From positions 1 through 64,000 of the forward strand of contig JASANE010003410.1 of the NCBI GenBank assembly GCA_030248225.1: DNA of 64,000 nt. The letters are read 5' to 3'. The position numbers and the translations under genes are program-made. The DNA is from Trileptium ribeirensis. Its lineage: Eukaryota; Nematoda; Enoplea; Enoplida; Thoracostomopsidae. Below the pieces are notes generated by a model. That model had not been told where the DNA came from and did not search any database. It saw nothing but the letters and a program-made list of their open reading frames with translations. Of this stretch, positions 12,028 to 20,042 are shown in pieces (the first letter of the stretch is position 1; each line of letters starts with the position of its first letter).

Positions 12028-12305
12028 CCCACACCCACAGTGGGTGTGGGTGTTACTGTATTGTGGATCTTACTGTATTGTGGGTGTGGATGTTACTGTA
12101 TTGTGGGTGTGGATGTTATTGTATTGTGGGTGTGGATGTTACTGTATTGTGGGTGTGGATGTTACTGTATTGTGGGTGTCACTGTATTGTGGGCGTGGAT
12201 GTTACTGTATTGTGGGTGTGGGTGTTACGGTACTGTGGGTCTGGATGTTACTGTACTGTTGATGTTACTGTACTGTGCGTGTTACTGTACTGTGGATGTT
12301 CAGTA
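12028..12305 (+). repeat. Subterminal minisatellite, 23-bp unit (left)
   Basis: About a dozen tandem units of TGTTACTGTATTGTGGGTG followed by TGGA, degenerating towards 12300. Because 23 is not a multiple of three, all three frames are open and give the same cyclic peptide, so the long frames here are repeat artefacts and not genes. The right TIR has a shorter version at 29045-29258. Confidence 0.95.
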
Positions 12306-12459
12306 TTTTATACAGCGATTGGCCCCTGTTATACGTACATTTCTATGCAAGCGTGATAATGTATTTTGCTCGAGAATAATTCGTAGTTATAAGCAAACAT
12401 GCGTTACCTATATGAAATCACTCAATTCTGTAGCCACCACAATGCGATGGTGTAGAGCC

Positions 12460-12569
12460 AAGGGTTTCCACTGGACCTTGCGGTAACCTTATCCAGCGTT
12501 TTATTTTTTATGTGGTATCGCCAGTAGCCCTAATCCACGAGTCCTTGAGAGGACTGCTGGGATACTGCT
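12460..12569 (-). repeat. 110-bp repeat, left TIR copy
   Basis: This segment, starting AAGGGTTTCCACTGGACCTT, also occurs at 16022-16130 and in the right TIR at 28786-28895. On the coding (minus) strand it covers the C-terminal tail of the TIR gene (SPLKDSWIR ... TGDTT, then stop) plus about 55 bp of 3' flank. The internal copy places the same tail directly behind the NADAR-domain gene. Confidence 0.9.
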
Positions 12570-12871
12570 TAAACAAGTTTAAAATATAATCTTTGTTGTT
12601 TATAGAAAAGTTTGGTAAAATTTCAAAAGGCTTAAAAAATGTCATGGTTAGCGGTACGCTTTTTTTCATTTGTTTCGTCATAAATTTCACGGAAAAATCA
12701 TTTTCTCACGCAAAGACAGCAAATGCTGTAATTTATGCTGTTCCATTGAGCGCCCATCAATATATTCTCCTGTAGCTCTACAGTTGTGTTCAAATATTTC
12801 TACTTCTGCCTCTGCCTGTTTCATTTCCTCCACCAAATAATCGCTCAACACAAAAAAACAACGTTATCCAT
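12508..12871 (-). pseudogene. TIR gene A (left copy), frameshifted small Polinton protein
   Basis: An ATG at 12869-12871, about 30 bases behind a putative initiator, opens a frame of roughly 120 codons that is broken by frameshifts. The recognisable blocks are an acidic helix (DYLVEEMKQAEAEVEIF), then REKMIF, then the intact last 60 codons (12508-12690) with KFMTKQMKK, FEILPNFSIN and the tail DSWIRATGDTT. The right-TIR copy at 28484-28847 has the same blocks and similar breaks. I do not recognise a family. Its place under a promoter shared with polB suggests an expressed gene once. Confidence 0.55.
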
Positions 12872-12900
12872 GCTCACCAAACTCTATCGTTGCAAAATCA

Positions 12901-12938
12901 AACTGAATTGCTTTTCAGCAATTTTAACAGTATTTATA
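12901..12938 (-). promoter_or_regulatory. TATA plus initiator promoter, left TIR (towards the left end)
   Basis: On the minus strand TATAAATA (12931-12938) is followed by TCAGTT (12901-12906) about 34 bases downstream. The intervening and flanking 60 bp match the sequence in front of polB (24017-24054) and the right TIR (28417-28454). TCAGT is a common animal initiator. It would drive TIR gene A. The TATA box overlaps the last stop codon of the frame that follows the membrane-protein gene. Confidence 0.65.
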
Positions 12939-13071
12939 CTTTCGTAATGACGTCATTTCTAACAACTGCATTAATCAACCTAGCATTTCTTAAATCAAAT
13001 TTTGCTAATGTTTCCGCAAATTTCGTCACTACCATTAGTTTTTCTGATCTAAATCCTTTAACTTCATTGCT

Positions 13072-13329
13072 TCAAAAGAACACAATGTTATTGGTATATA
13101 ATTTGATTTTATGAAATACTTTATCCAACATTATTAATAAATGACTCCAATTTTCATAATTTTGGAATCTTACAATAAGCTGTGTTTCATTTTCCGTTAT
13201 TCTAACCCATTCTATTTCACATTTTACATTATAACATTTTGGTGAATATGCATGTATGCTGATATCAATGCTTACAACAAACAATGTTACAAAAGGTAAC
13301 AAAACAACAAATACTATTTCTTTTTCCAT
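13072..13329 (-). CDS. TIR gene B (left copy), small membrane or secreted protein
   Basis: An 85-codon frame starts at ATG 13327-13329 (MEKEIVFVV); I chose this start because it is conserved in the right TIR. Residues 5-23 are a hydrophobic segment suited to a signal peptide or membrane anchor. A small domain with two Cys (CYNVKCEIEW) and a predicted amphipathic tail follows. The right copy (28026-28283) differs at only a handful of residues, so the gene is intact in both arms while most of the element is broken. After its TGA stop the same frame stays open for 45 more codons. I do not recognise a family. Confidence 0.6.
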   Translation of the reverse strand: MEKEIVFVVLLPFVTLFVVSIDISIHAYSPKCYNVKCEIEWVRITENETQLIVRFQNYENWSHLLIMLDKVFHKIKLYTNNIVFF

Positions 13330-13360
13330 TTTTATCAATTTATACAAATATACATCAATT

Positions 13361-14651
13361 TTAAGCAATTTTATTCCAATATACTTCTCTACTTTTATTT
13401 ATATGTAGTTCTGAAGGGTACTCGCCCATTGCAAATAATACGATTGCTTCATTTAATACTGCTGTAAAGTCAATTACGACACTTACATTACCTTCTGCTG
13501 GGTTTGAAATGTAATTGCAATCACTGCTCTGGTCCCTACTCATATACACACAAAATATTTTATACCCGTCGTCAAAATTAGATCTAGTTATCCCTATATT
13601 ATCACTTCTGTAATTAAGTGCATATAGTGTATTTTGAAACACTCTTAAATTGTTACCAGATTTACATGGTAATGCAACATTACATGGTAACCTATCATTA
13701 TTCAGAAAAAGTGTGAAACTGTTAATATCTGGTAACTTATAATTAAACAAGTTTTTCTTTACTCCACCTGTATACGCTTCCTGTGTTATTCCGCAAACAT
13801 AAATTCGTCTAGGTAATTTTTTATCAAACACAGTCCAATCAACATTTTGTAGACCCTTATTAACAGAAAATGTATGTATTCTGTATCTTATTGCAGCAAA
13901 AGTTGCTCCACTACTATTTAATATCTTATCTTGCATTTCCAAAGATTGTTTACTTAGCTTTGATTTAGCAAAGTAAAGTTTAAAGTCGTTTATACGCAGC
14001 TTATAATTTTTATCTTTATCATGCAAAATAACAACATTGATAGAGCTTCTGCTAAACTCAAATTCAACTTTTGTTTTTGGTGGTAAGAACTTTGGTATAA
14101 ATTGTGCATCAATAATGATAGGAATATATAATTCAGCTTTCGTTGAAGATATAAAGTATGTTTGTCTAGCTGTCCCACCATTATTATCATCAAAACTATC
14201 AAATGTATATGCACTATCTCCTGCATAAATACACCCTTGTAAATATTGTAATTTTTGCTGCTAAGTCATATGTAACATATAAAGCGTATAAGTCATCCAA
14301 GGATAATGTCTCTGGTTAAATGTTACATGTTCACCATTTATTTTCATTTGAACAGATGAAAATATTGCGTAACCAAACATATTGCAAGGCATAAATTTTT
14401 CATTCGGGGGTAGATTTTTTCCATCACTTTTTAAAATTTGTAACTCTATATATGCATGTATTTGTGACAAGTCAATGCAGTCAAGCGCACTTTCGCTAAT
14501 TTTAAAACGCAATGAGTCATCTTCATCACTACTGGGCAAGGTTGTATCACATGCAACTTCAACCAATTGAGTTGATTTAATTGACTGCTGTGTAGCGTAC
14601 GCACCAGCTAACCAATTTAATTTTTTTAAATCCACATGTATTCTCCATCAT
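13361..14651 (-). pseudogene. Polinton major capsid protein (double jelly-roll), decayed
   Basis: Read from ATG 14649-14651 the gene spans about 430 codons to the stop at 13361. An N-terminal block resembles the first jelly-roll strand region of Polinton and polinton-like-virus major capsid proteins: LRFKISESALDCIDLSQIHA, then PCNMFGYAIFSSVQMKING, then the Y-P-W-M-x-Y pattern. Lesions seen are an apparent indel in the A7 run near 14626 that puts the ATG and the main frame out of register, and an in-frame TAG at 14261-14263. The frame is otherwise continuous. The C-terminal 100 codons lie in the TIR and are duplicated at 27689-27993. It follows the minor capsid gene by about 20 bp, as in other Polintons. 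Confidence 0.85.
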
Positions 14652-14671
14652 AGTATCACGTTTTTAAATAC

Positions 14672-15444
14672 TTACTTCCTATTAAGCTTTTTCACTTTCT
14701 TTTTAACAGGTTTCTTAACCTTCTTTTTATCTTGGTCTTTATTTCCACTGCCTCTGGCAGCTTAGACATGTTAAAACACAATGGTATACCCATCTTTTCA
14801 TATCAAAGCCATACATATAACTGCTTTTAAGCATTTTTAGGAAAACCATAATCTCATAATCAGTTTATCCCCTTTAAAATATTCAACTGGTATAAAATTT
14901 ACATCTGTTACCTCAAAATTCATAGTTTTTAGTATACATGTATTCAAAAGTAAGTCAGTACTGTTTGCTTTGTCACTTAATACGTGCAACAACTGTTTAT
15001 TTTTTCAATTTACGGTCCTTTCATGAACCAAAGAACACAGTAAAAATTTAAGTTCTAACAACCTCAAACTTTTCGTACCATTGTGTCTACCATTTCTCAA
15101 ATGTCTTTCTTCAAACCCCAATAATTCGGCTATGTTTTCAGACAATTTAATTTCAGCATTATTTAAACAATATATGGTTACTCGGTCACAACATGTATCC
15201 TATGCAAACTGAATGTCTGTACTGTATAAATTAAAAAAAATTATTAACGTCCTTTTATTATAATATACTTTCTCAACATGAAATCGTTTCCATTTATTGT
15301 TTGTAAAATAGTCTATTTCACTTTTTTGTATATTTATAAATTTGTGAGGCATTATAACTTCTAAAACTTTAACTTTTGTGCAGCAATCGCTACAGGAAGT
15401 ACAACTTGCTTATCATTTAAATCACAAATAATAACATGATCCAT
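14672..15444 (-). pseudogene. Polinton minor capsid (penton) protein, decayed, with basic tail
   Basis: From ATG 15442-15444 about 255 codons run to TAA 14672-14674, broken by at least three stops and two frameshifts. Blocks in order are HKFINIQKSEI, IKLSENIAELLGF, a C-S-L-V-x-E-R segment, and VTDVNFIPVEYF. The LSxxxAxxLGF ... CxLV ... YxPV order is that of Polinton penton/minor capsid proteins, which form single jelly-rolls at the vertices. Length suits the family. The last 28 residues (about 14760-14675) are strongly basic (KKVKKPVKKKVKK), either its own tail or a tiny separate DNA-binding protein. The identification rests on motif order and position before the major capsid gene. Confidence 0.68.
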
Positions 15445-15469
15445 TTTAATTGTTGTGAACAGACAATAT

Positions 15470-15990
15470 TTAAAACCTTTTAAGTATATTATACATATAA
15501 AATGCAAACTGATTATATTCATTAATATTTTTACACCCTGTAATAACTACATTACCACTGACAAATACCATAGCCGTGCATTTATTTACATTTATTTTCA
15601 ATGCATTTTACATTTCAGGTTCATATAACACAGTCGCACATGTTCTCAATGTGTTATAAACGTCAGCTAACCCTAATCGCTTGTTCAATTTCATCAAACC
15701 CACGACATTTTTTATTTCCGATTTGAGTGTGCAAACATATCCTAGATTTTTAAACTTATGACATACTTTTTCAACAATTCGTCTGTTTTATACATACTTT
15801 CAACACCAACTAAAATAAGTTTACCGTTTGGAAATATTAATATAGTTCCCCTTGGTTTAAACCGCCATATGGCTGCATTGAAACGTTTATCATCAAAATC
15901 TACACTATTTACAAACATTGCCAATTCCATTATATCAATATCACATTCAACATTGCAAGCAATAGTTAAATTAGTTATTTTGTTATGCAT
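15470..15990 (-). pseudogene. TATA-binding-protein-like protein encoded by the Polinton
   Basis: A frame from ATG 15988-15990 shows the first TBP repeat: NVECDIDIMELA, then KRFNAAIWRF, then GTILIFPNGKLILVG. Each block matches the core of eukaryotic TBP (N-x-V-x-C, K-R-F-x-A-x-I-x-R, LIF-x-x-GK). After a one-base frameshift near 15745 the second repeat follows: KNVVG, then VLYEPEM, a premature TAA, then AMVFVSGNVVITG and a C-terminal helix ending at TAA 15470-15472. The total of about 173 codons equals the TBP core domain. TBP bends TATA-box DNA to start transcription. The element also carries TATA/initiator promoters, so it may have served its own genes. Only the saddle core is present, and it is now inactive. 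Confidence 0.85.
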
Positions 15991-16021
15991 AATTAACTAT
16001 TTAAACATAAATGATCCTTTT

Positions 16022-16130
16022 AAGGGTTTCCACTGGACCTTGCGGCACCCTTATTCAGCGTTTTATTTTTACGTGGTATCGCCAGTATCCCTTATCCACG
16101 AGTCCTCGAGAGGAGTGTTGGGTTACTGCT
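16022..16130 (-). repeat. 110-bp repeat, internal copy behind the NADAR gene
   Basis: About 85 percent identical by eye to 12460-12569. On the minus strand it begins inside the last codons of the NADAR gene. In register with the TIR gene it reads Q, stop, P-N-T-P-L-E-D-S-W-I-R-D-T-G-D-T-T, stop. The TIR copies have TAT or TTT where this copy has TAA, so the NADAR stop could be a secondary mutation in a once longer protein. Confidence 0.88.
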
Positions 16131-17080
16131 CAATGTCACGTATTTGCATCCACAGAACGCCTAAAACATTTTGTCCAAACCAGGTTTGCATGTCGCTTAC
16201 TTTTTATTATCAAACAAACTAATACCAATTCCCCAATAATTATCCCATTCACTGGCTTCTGCAAAAATTGCATCACCAGTGTTCATTAGTTCCTCCCTTA
16301 TATTATTATTTTGTTTAAATTTTTCCCACTAACCAATCCTCATAATTTTACTCGCAACCTGTTTCCACTCATTGTCAATGAAACCTTTAATTTTTTCCCA
16401 ATCATTTTTTGCATGCTTGGTTTATAAGTTTTCATTATCATTTCATAACTTTCATAATCTTGAACATAGCGTGCTTTTGACTTTGATACCATTGTTCAAC
16501 ACAATTATATAAAATCCCATTAATGCAAAATTTACAAATATTAAAATTGCTAAACACACTCCACCCTGATCTGAATAAAACCAAAGGTGTGCTTGTAGTG
16601 CTAACGCAATACTTTGTATGCTCCATTATTTTTGAATTGAAATTATAAAATTTGGATTTATTACATATACTTTTTAAAATATCAAGTTTACCACGTTTAC
16701 TAATATAACTTTTCCATTTTGAAACTTGTTTTCTACCTCTTCCAAATGCCGCATCAGGCACATTTGTCAAAATTTTCTCAAACTCTTCTGAATCTAAAGG
16801 TCTAGGCGGTGAAAAGTTTACATCTGAAGTAAAATATTTTATAAGATCAAAAATATTAGAACCTTTCTTCTTGTTTCCATATACAACCCTGTTATTATCA
16901 TCTAATTTTAGGTTTTTAATATGTTCAAGCATTAATTTTGCTTTTTTCCGGGCGTTTTTTGGAAATAAATCTATAATATTAATACTCACTCTTGGTTCAT
17001 TGTAAACTTCAATTTCGTTCACTGCCAATCGCTCATGTCTTCATATTATGCTCCAACCAGCTTGCTGGAACAACTGCCAT
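16123..17080 (-). pseudogene. Polinton protein with C-terminal NADAR (YbiA-type) domain, decayed
   Basis: The gene starts at ATG 17078-17080 (MAVVPASWLE), one base after the preceding stop, and ends at TAA 16123-16125, about 315 codons with several frameshifts. The N-terminal half (KKAKLMLEHIK ... GSNIFDLIKYF ... DAAFGRGRK) resembles an uncharacterised Polinton core protein. The C-terminal half is a NADAR domain: FSNF and CVEQWYQSQK near 16575-16450, then WEKFKQN, TGDAIFAEAS, DNYWGIGI and GQNVLGVLWMQIRDIEQ. NADAR proteins act on ADP-ribose conjugates and remove ADP-ribose from guanine in DNA. A role in countering host ADP-ribosylation or NAD-based defence is my inference. Whether the halves were one protein or two is unclear. 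Confidence 0.85.
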
Positions 17081-17081
17081 T

Positions 17082-17349
17082 TTACCTACCATAATGTTTA
17101 TCAAAATAATCAATTAAGTACTTTACAACTGGTGGTGTGAATAATCTAGTTTCTTTGAAATGCAAATACTCTTATTTGCAATGCTTTTAAGTATTTTTGT
17201 CTTTTTATTCTGCACAGCAATATATGCAAATTCACTGAAGGCGAAATGAAGGATGCTGGAGCATTCATAATCACAGCTGTAACAATTTTCGAAGGACAGA
17301 TCTTCAAAAATTGTAATGTGTCAATGTGTTTTTCTATATTTTTAGACAT
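17082..17349 (-). pseudogene. PX-like small Polinton protein, decayed
   Basis: A frame of 67 codons (17146-17349; MSKNIEKHIDTLQFL ... VNLHILLCRIKRQKYLKAL) stops at TAG. A second frame (FTPPVVKYLIDYF) continues to TAA 17082-17084. The pattern of a helical N-terminus, a central Asn-Leu helix and a basic stretch before an aromatic tail resembles the short proteins found between ATPase and PY-type genes in Polintons. The function is unknown; a core or packaging role is a guess. It ends one base before the start of the NADAR-containing gene. Confidence 0.5.
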
Positions 17350-17377
17350 TTTTCTGTCTAACTGTCATTTAAACCTT

Positions 17378-18110
17378 TTAAGCGTACACGAACATGTAAT
17401 CATCATCTGAAAAAATGCACTCTATAACTCTTAAAACTTTTTCGGTATTTGGTTTTAGATCTAAAAATAACTACCCGTACGGTTTACTTGTCGCTTGTTC
17501 GAAAGCACTTGGTAAAAAATGACTTTTTGCCGGCCACATTTGTCTTCCAAGAGTACAAACCATAGATTTGCCCCTCAAATTTGGAAAAAGTACCATGTAT
17601 TGCGCATTTCTTGTAATTGGTTCCATATATTTACCCTCGTCATATAAATTTTGTGTTACAAAAATTGTACTTAAATTATTATGTCGCATTTTTGAAAAAG
17701 CAGCAGCAATTTTTTTTCATTTGCTGCTTCTATCATTAAATCGTCAAGCACACATATCGTATGTCTTACATCAGTTTGTGGAAACGTGTCAGGAATTCCC
17801 TCATGAAGTTCTAAATTTGGTGTTTCATTTAACAGTGTGGCGTAAATATCTTGAAAAATGCTGTAACAAAACAATATTTTATCCACGGTTTATCAAACAT
17901 TTTATACTTTAGCAGTTTCACTATCCATTGGGTTTTCACACATCCACTTTGCCCACTAACAACACAAGTAAAAGGTAGTTCTAATGGTAAAATAATATTA
18001 TTATATATTTTTTCACCTTTCACGTTAGATTTTTTCATATGTCGATGCAAATGCTGACGTGTCGTAACTCGTCGACTCTTTTGAACATTTTTCACATGTG
18101 TAAGCTATTT
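17378..18110 (-). pseudogene. FtsK/HerA-type genome-packaging ATPase, decayed
   Basis: Blocks in order: a C2H2-like zinc finger split by a frameshift (C-E-K-C near 18095, HLHRH near 18045), Walker A region VVSGQSGCVKT (about 17960), Walker B ICVLDDLMIEA (about 17755), sensor block STIFVTQN (about 17670), then NAQYMVLF and FEQATSKPYG. A TAG at 17471-17473 cuts the last 30 codons, which remain readable (LFLDLKPNTEKVLR) to TAA 17378-17380. Such ATPases pump DNA into Polinton and adenovirus-like capsids. In Walker A the usual glycine before Lys is Val (GTG), which would abolish nucleotide binding. There are frameshifts near 17880 and 17680. Confidence 0.88.
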
Positions 18111-18117
18111 TTACTAA

Positions 18118-18417
18118 TTATATATCATCAACTTTTTTGACTTTTGAGCGTTTCTTGCACTCTATATACCCATGTACCCCTATTTTGTACTCCTGCGTAC
18201 CCCTATATTGTACCCTGTACCCCTTTTTGTACCCTTGTACCCCTGCATACCCTACTTTGTACCCGTGTACCCCTGCGTACCCATATTTTGTACCCTGATT
18301 TGTACCCCTATTTTGTACTCCTGCGTACCCCCATTTTGTACCCCTGTACTGCCGTTTTGTACCTTTGTGTACTCCTATTTTGTACCCCTGCACCGCTGTT
18401 TTGCATTTCTGTTTCAT
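18118..18417 (-). CDS. Tyr/Gly-rich tandem-repeat ORF between ATPase and integrase
   Basis: A 99-codon frame made almost wholly of variants of G-Y-K-x-G-Y-A-G-V-Q, ending in a basic tail (KKRSKVKKVDDI). The DNA is a minisatellite of GGGGTACAAAATA-like units 12-18 bp long. Two other frames, including long ones on the opposite strand, are open for the same reason. It may be a real repetitive structural protein or only a coincidentally open minisatellite; the non-repetitive basic end favours the former slightly. Confidence 0.35.
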   Translation of the reverse strand: MKQKCKTAVQGYKIGVHKGTKRQYRGTKWGYAGVQNRGTNQGTKYGYAGVHGYKVGYAGVQGYKKGYRVQYRGTQEYKIGVHGYIECKKRSKVKKVDDI

Positions 18418-18423
18418 AATTTT

Positions 18424-19485
18424 TTATTGTAGTGGCCTTAAATCTTTTTCATTTACCCATGAATTAAATGTTTTGGATATCCCAACCACTTTACAAGCTA
18501 CTCCGTACCTTTTTTACCTTTATGTTTTGCTAAAATTTTTCCAATTTTGTAAGTATCATCTTTAACATAAACATTTCGCAACTCTTGTGTGTAAAACCTA
18601 CTTAAATTTTTTTCATTATTAGCATCCACCAATTCATAAACTGGTGGATCATATGCATATTGAGCACTTACAGTGAAAACTTCAAGAGATCACAGTTAAT
18701 CAAAAAACCCCTTTCAAAAGGCATTCGTTCTTTACTTATACGCACAATGTCTCCTAGTTGAAATTTATAAAATACTTCAATATCTTTAGATAGAAATAGT
18801 TTCTGTCCAATTTTGTCCTCGTTTCTCACATTAAAATTGGAGCAAATCCATACATATTCTTAGTTTTATTATATGTATTCATAATGCTATCCAATACATC
18901 AATACACTTTTTAGTGTTTTTGGCAGTCAAGTACCGGTAAATTTTACCTTTAAGTGTTCGTATAAAGCGTTCAACAATACTAGCTTTTGTTTCAACGTTT
19001 CTAGTTGTATAAATATTTATTTCTTTACTTTTAATATAGTCATATACTAAGTTATTAACAAACTCCTTTCCATTATCAGTTTGAAAATTTTTTGGCTGTT
19101 CATTTTCAAACATAGTTTTAAATGCAGACAAAATTGTTGCAGATTGTTTGTTTTGCACTGCATCCACTTTTGCTAATTTTGTAAAGCAATCAATTGTTAC
19201 TAGTAAATATTTAATTCCGTCATTATGTGATGATAAATTTGTCATATCAGCCAAGTCACCTTGGATTAAGTCACCTATACCTTTCACTATAGTTCGTCTT
19301 CTACGAAACTTTAACCTACGTGGCTTAGGAAGCGTGTAGGTTTCTTCTCCTTTAAGAAATTCTTTCACTTCTTTCTTTGTCGCCTTCAATCCTTTCTGTC
19401 TAGGTTCAGTGAATAATTTAGCTGGTGTTGAATAACCGGCTACATTAGCTGCATCATAATAAATTTTACTCATTTCCACATCCAT
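18424..19485 (-). pseudogene. Polinton integrase with C-terminal chromodomain, decayed at the C-terminus
   Basis: ATG 19483-19485 opens 219 clean codons: an N-terminal region with TYTLPKPRRLKFRRRRTIV, then the retroviral-type DDE core (QGDLADM, VTIDCFTKLAK, NFQTDNGKEF, IVERFIRTLK; 34 residues between the second Asp and Glu). After a frameshift near 18830 the typical linker follows: GDIVRISKERMPFERG, a stop, PPVYELVDAN, FYTQELRNVYV. A chromodomain remnant follows (LVKWLGYP with KTFNSWVNEKDL in the next frame), ending at TAA 18424-18426. It inserts the element and makes the 6-bp target duplication. All catalytic residues are present. The total of 354 codons is usual for the family. Confidence 0.93.
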
Positions 19486-19505
19486 TTTTTTAAATACAAT
19501 ATTTC

Positions 19506-19745
19506 TTAAAAGCTTTTAAGAATTCTTTTACATGCCCTCACCATTTTTTGTCCAGACTTGGGACCGGCATCTACTTTATACCGAGAAACAGTAGGTGGTG
19601 GGTTACATGCAAAAGGTTTGAGTATTTTTAGTATTTCAAATCTTTCGTGTGTTTTCACATTACAATCAAATATATATCCAACAAATTTGCATATGTAAAT
19701 TAGTCTTTCAAACCTTTCACATGTTACACATTATGACAGACATTC
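19506..19745 (-). CDS. Short Cys/His-containing ORF upstream of the integrase
   Basis: An open stretch of about 75 codons ends at TAA 19506-19508, 20 bases before the integrase ATG. It contains CVTCERFERL, a K-T-H-E-R-F block, FACNPPPTVSRY and a basic end (RACKRILKSF). The repeated ERFE word and spaced Cys/His suggest a small zinc-binding protein. The start is not clear and I do not recognise a family. It may be the remnant of a small Polinton gene. Confidence 0.3.
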
Positions 19746-20042
19746 AAATAAAATCATATACAAACAATAATGAATACGCAAACGACATCATATACAAACA
19801 GTATCATATACAAACAATACTACACACAAACAATGTCATATACAAACCATATCATATACACAAATAATAATGAATACACAAATAACATCACATACACAGA
19901 ATATGAATACACACATTTTATGTTGAACCTATTTTAATAATTGCACAATTGTATGGTATTAATGTACACGTTTTATTTTTTGTGCAACGTATTTTAATAA
20001 TTGCACCTTTGTGTGTTTTTAATTTATCATTACATATATCAT
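19746..20042. repeat. AT-rich spacer with ATCATATACAAACAAT minisatellite
   Basis: Between the polB stop and the small ORF, 19750-19905 consists of about nine imperfect units of ATCATATACAAACAAT. At 19925-19945 and 19985-20008 the word TATTTTAATAATTGCAC occurs twice 60 bp apart. No gene is seen. Confidence 0.7.

Larger units (their letters stand above)
11999..13665 (+). repeat. Left terminal inverted repeat of Polinton 1
   Basis: Reverse-complement match to 27689-29296, starting at the terminal base. It holds, from the end inwards, a 23-bp minisatellite, a small gene, a promoter, a small membrane-protein gene and the last 100 or so codons of the major capsid gene. Identity stops abruptly at CCAGATTTAC (13656-13665), inside the capsid gene. 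The 59-bp length difference from the right copy comes mostly from minisatellite copy number. Confidence 0.95.

Noticed and set aside
12004..12486. Long open frames of Cys/Tyr/Val/Trp-rich peptides in the left TIR (and 28894-29291 in the right).
   Set aside because: They are produced by a 23-bp minisatellite that is open in all three frames; no gene-like features.
18144..18565. Plus-strand open frames rich in Tyr/Pro/Cys/Leu opposite the ATPase-integrase spacer.
   Set aside because: They are antisense readings of the GGGGTACAAAATA minisatellite and of the integrase gene.
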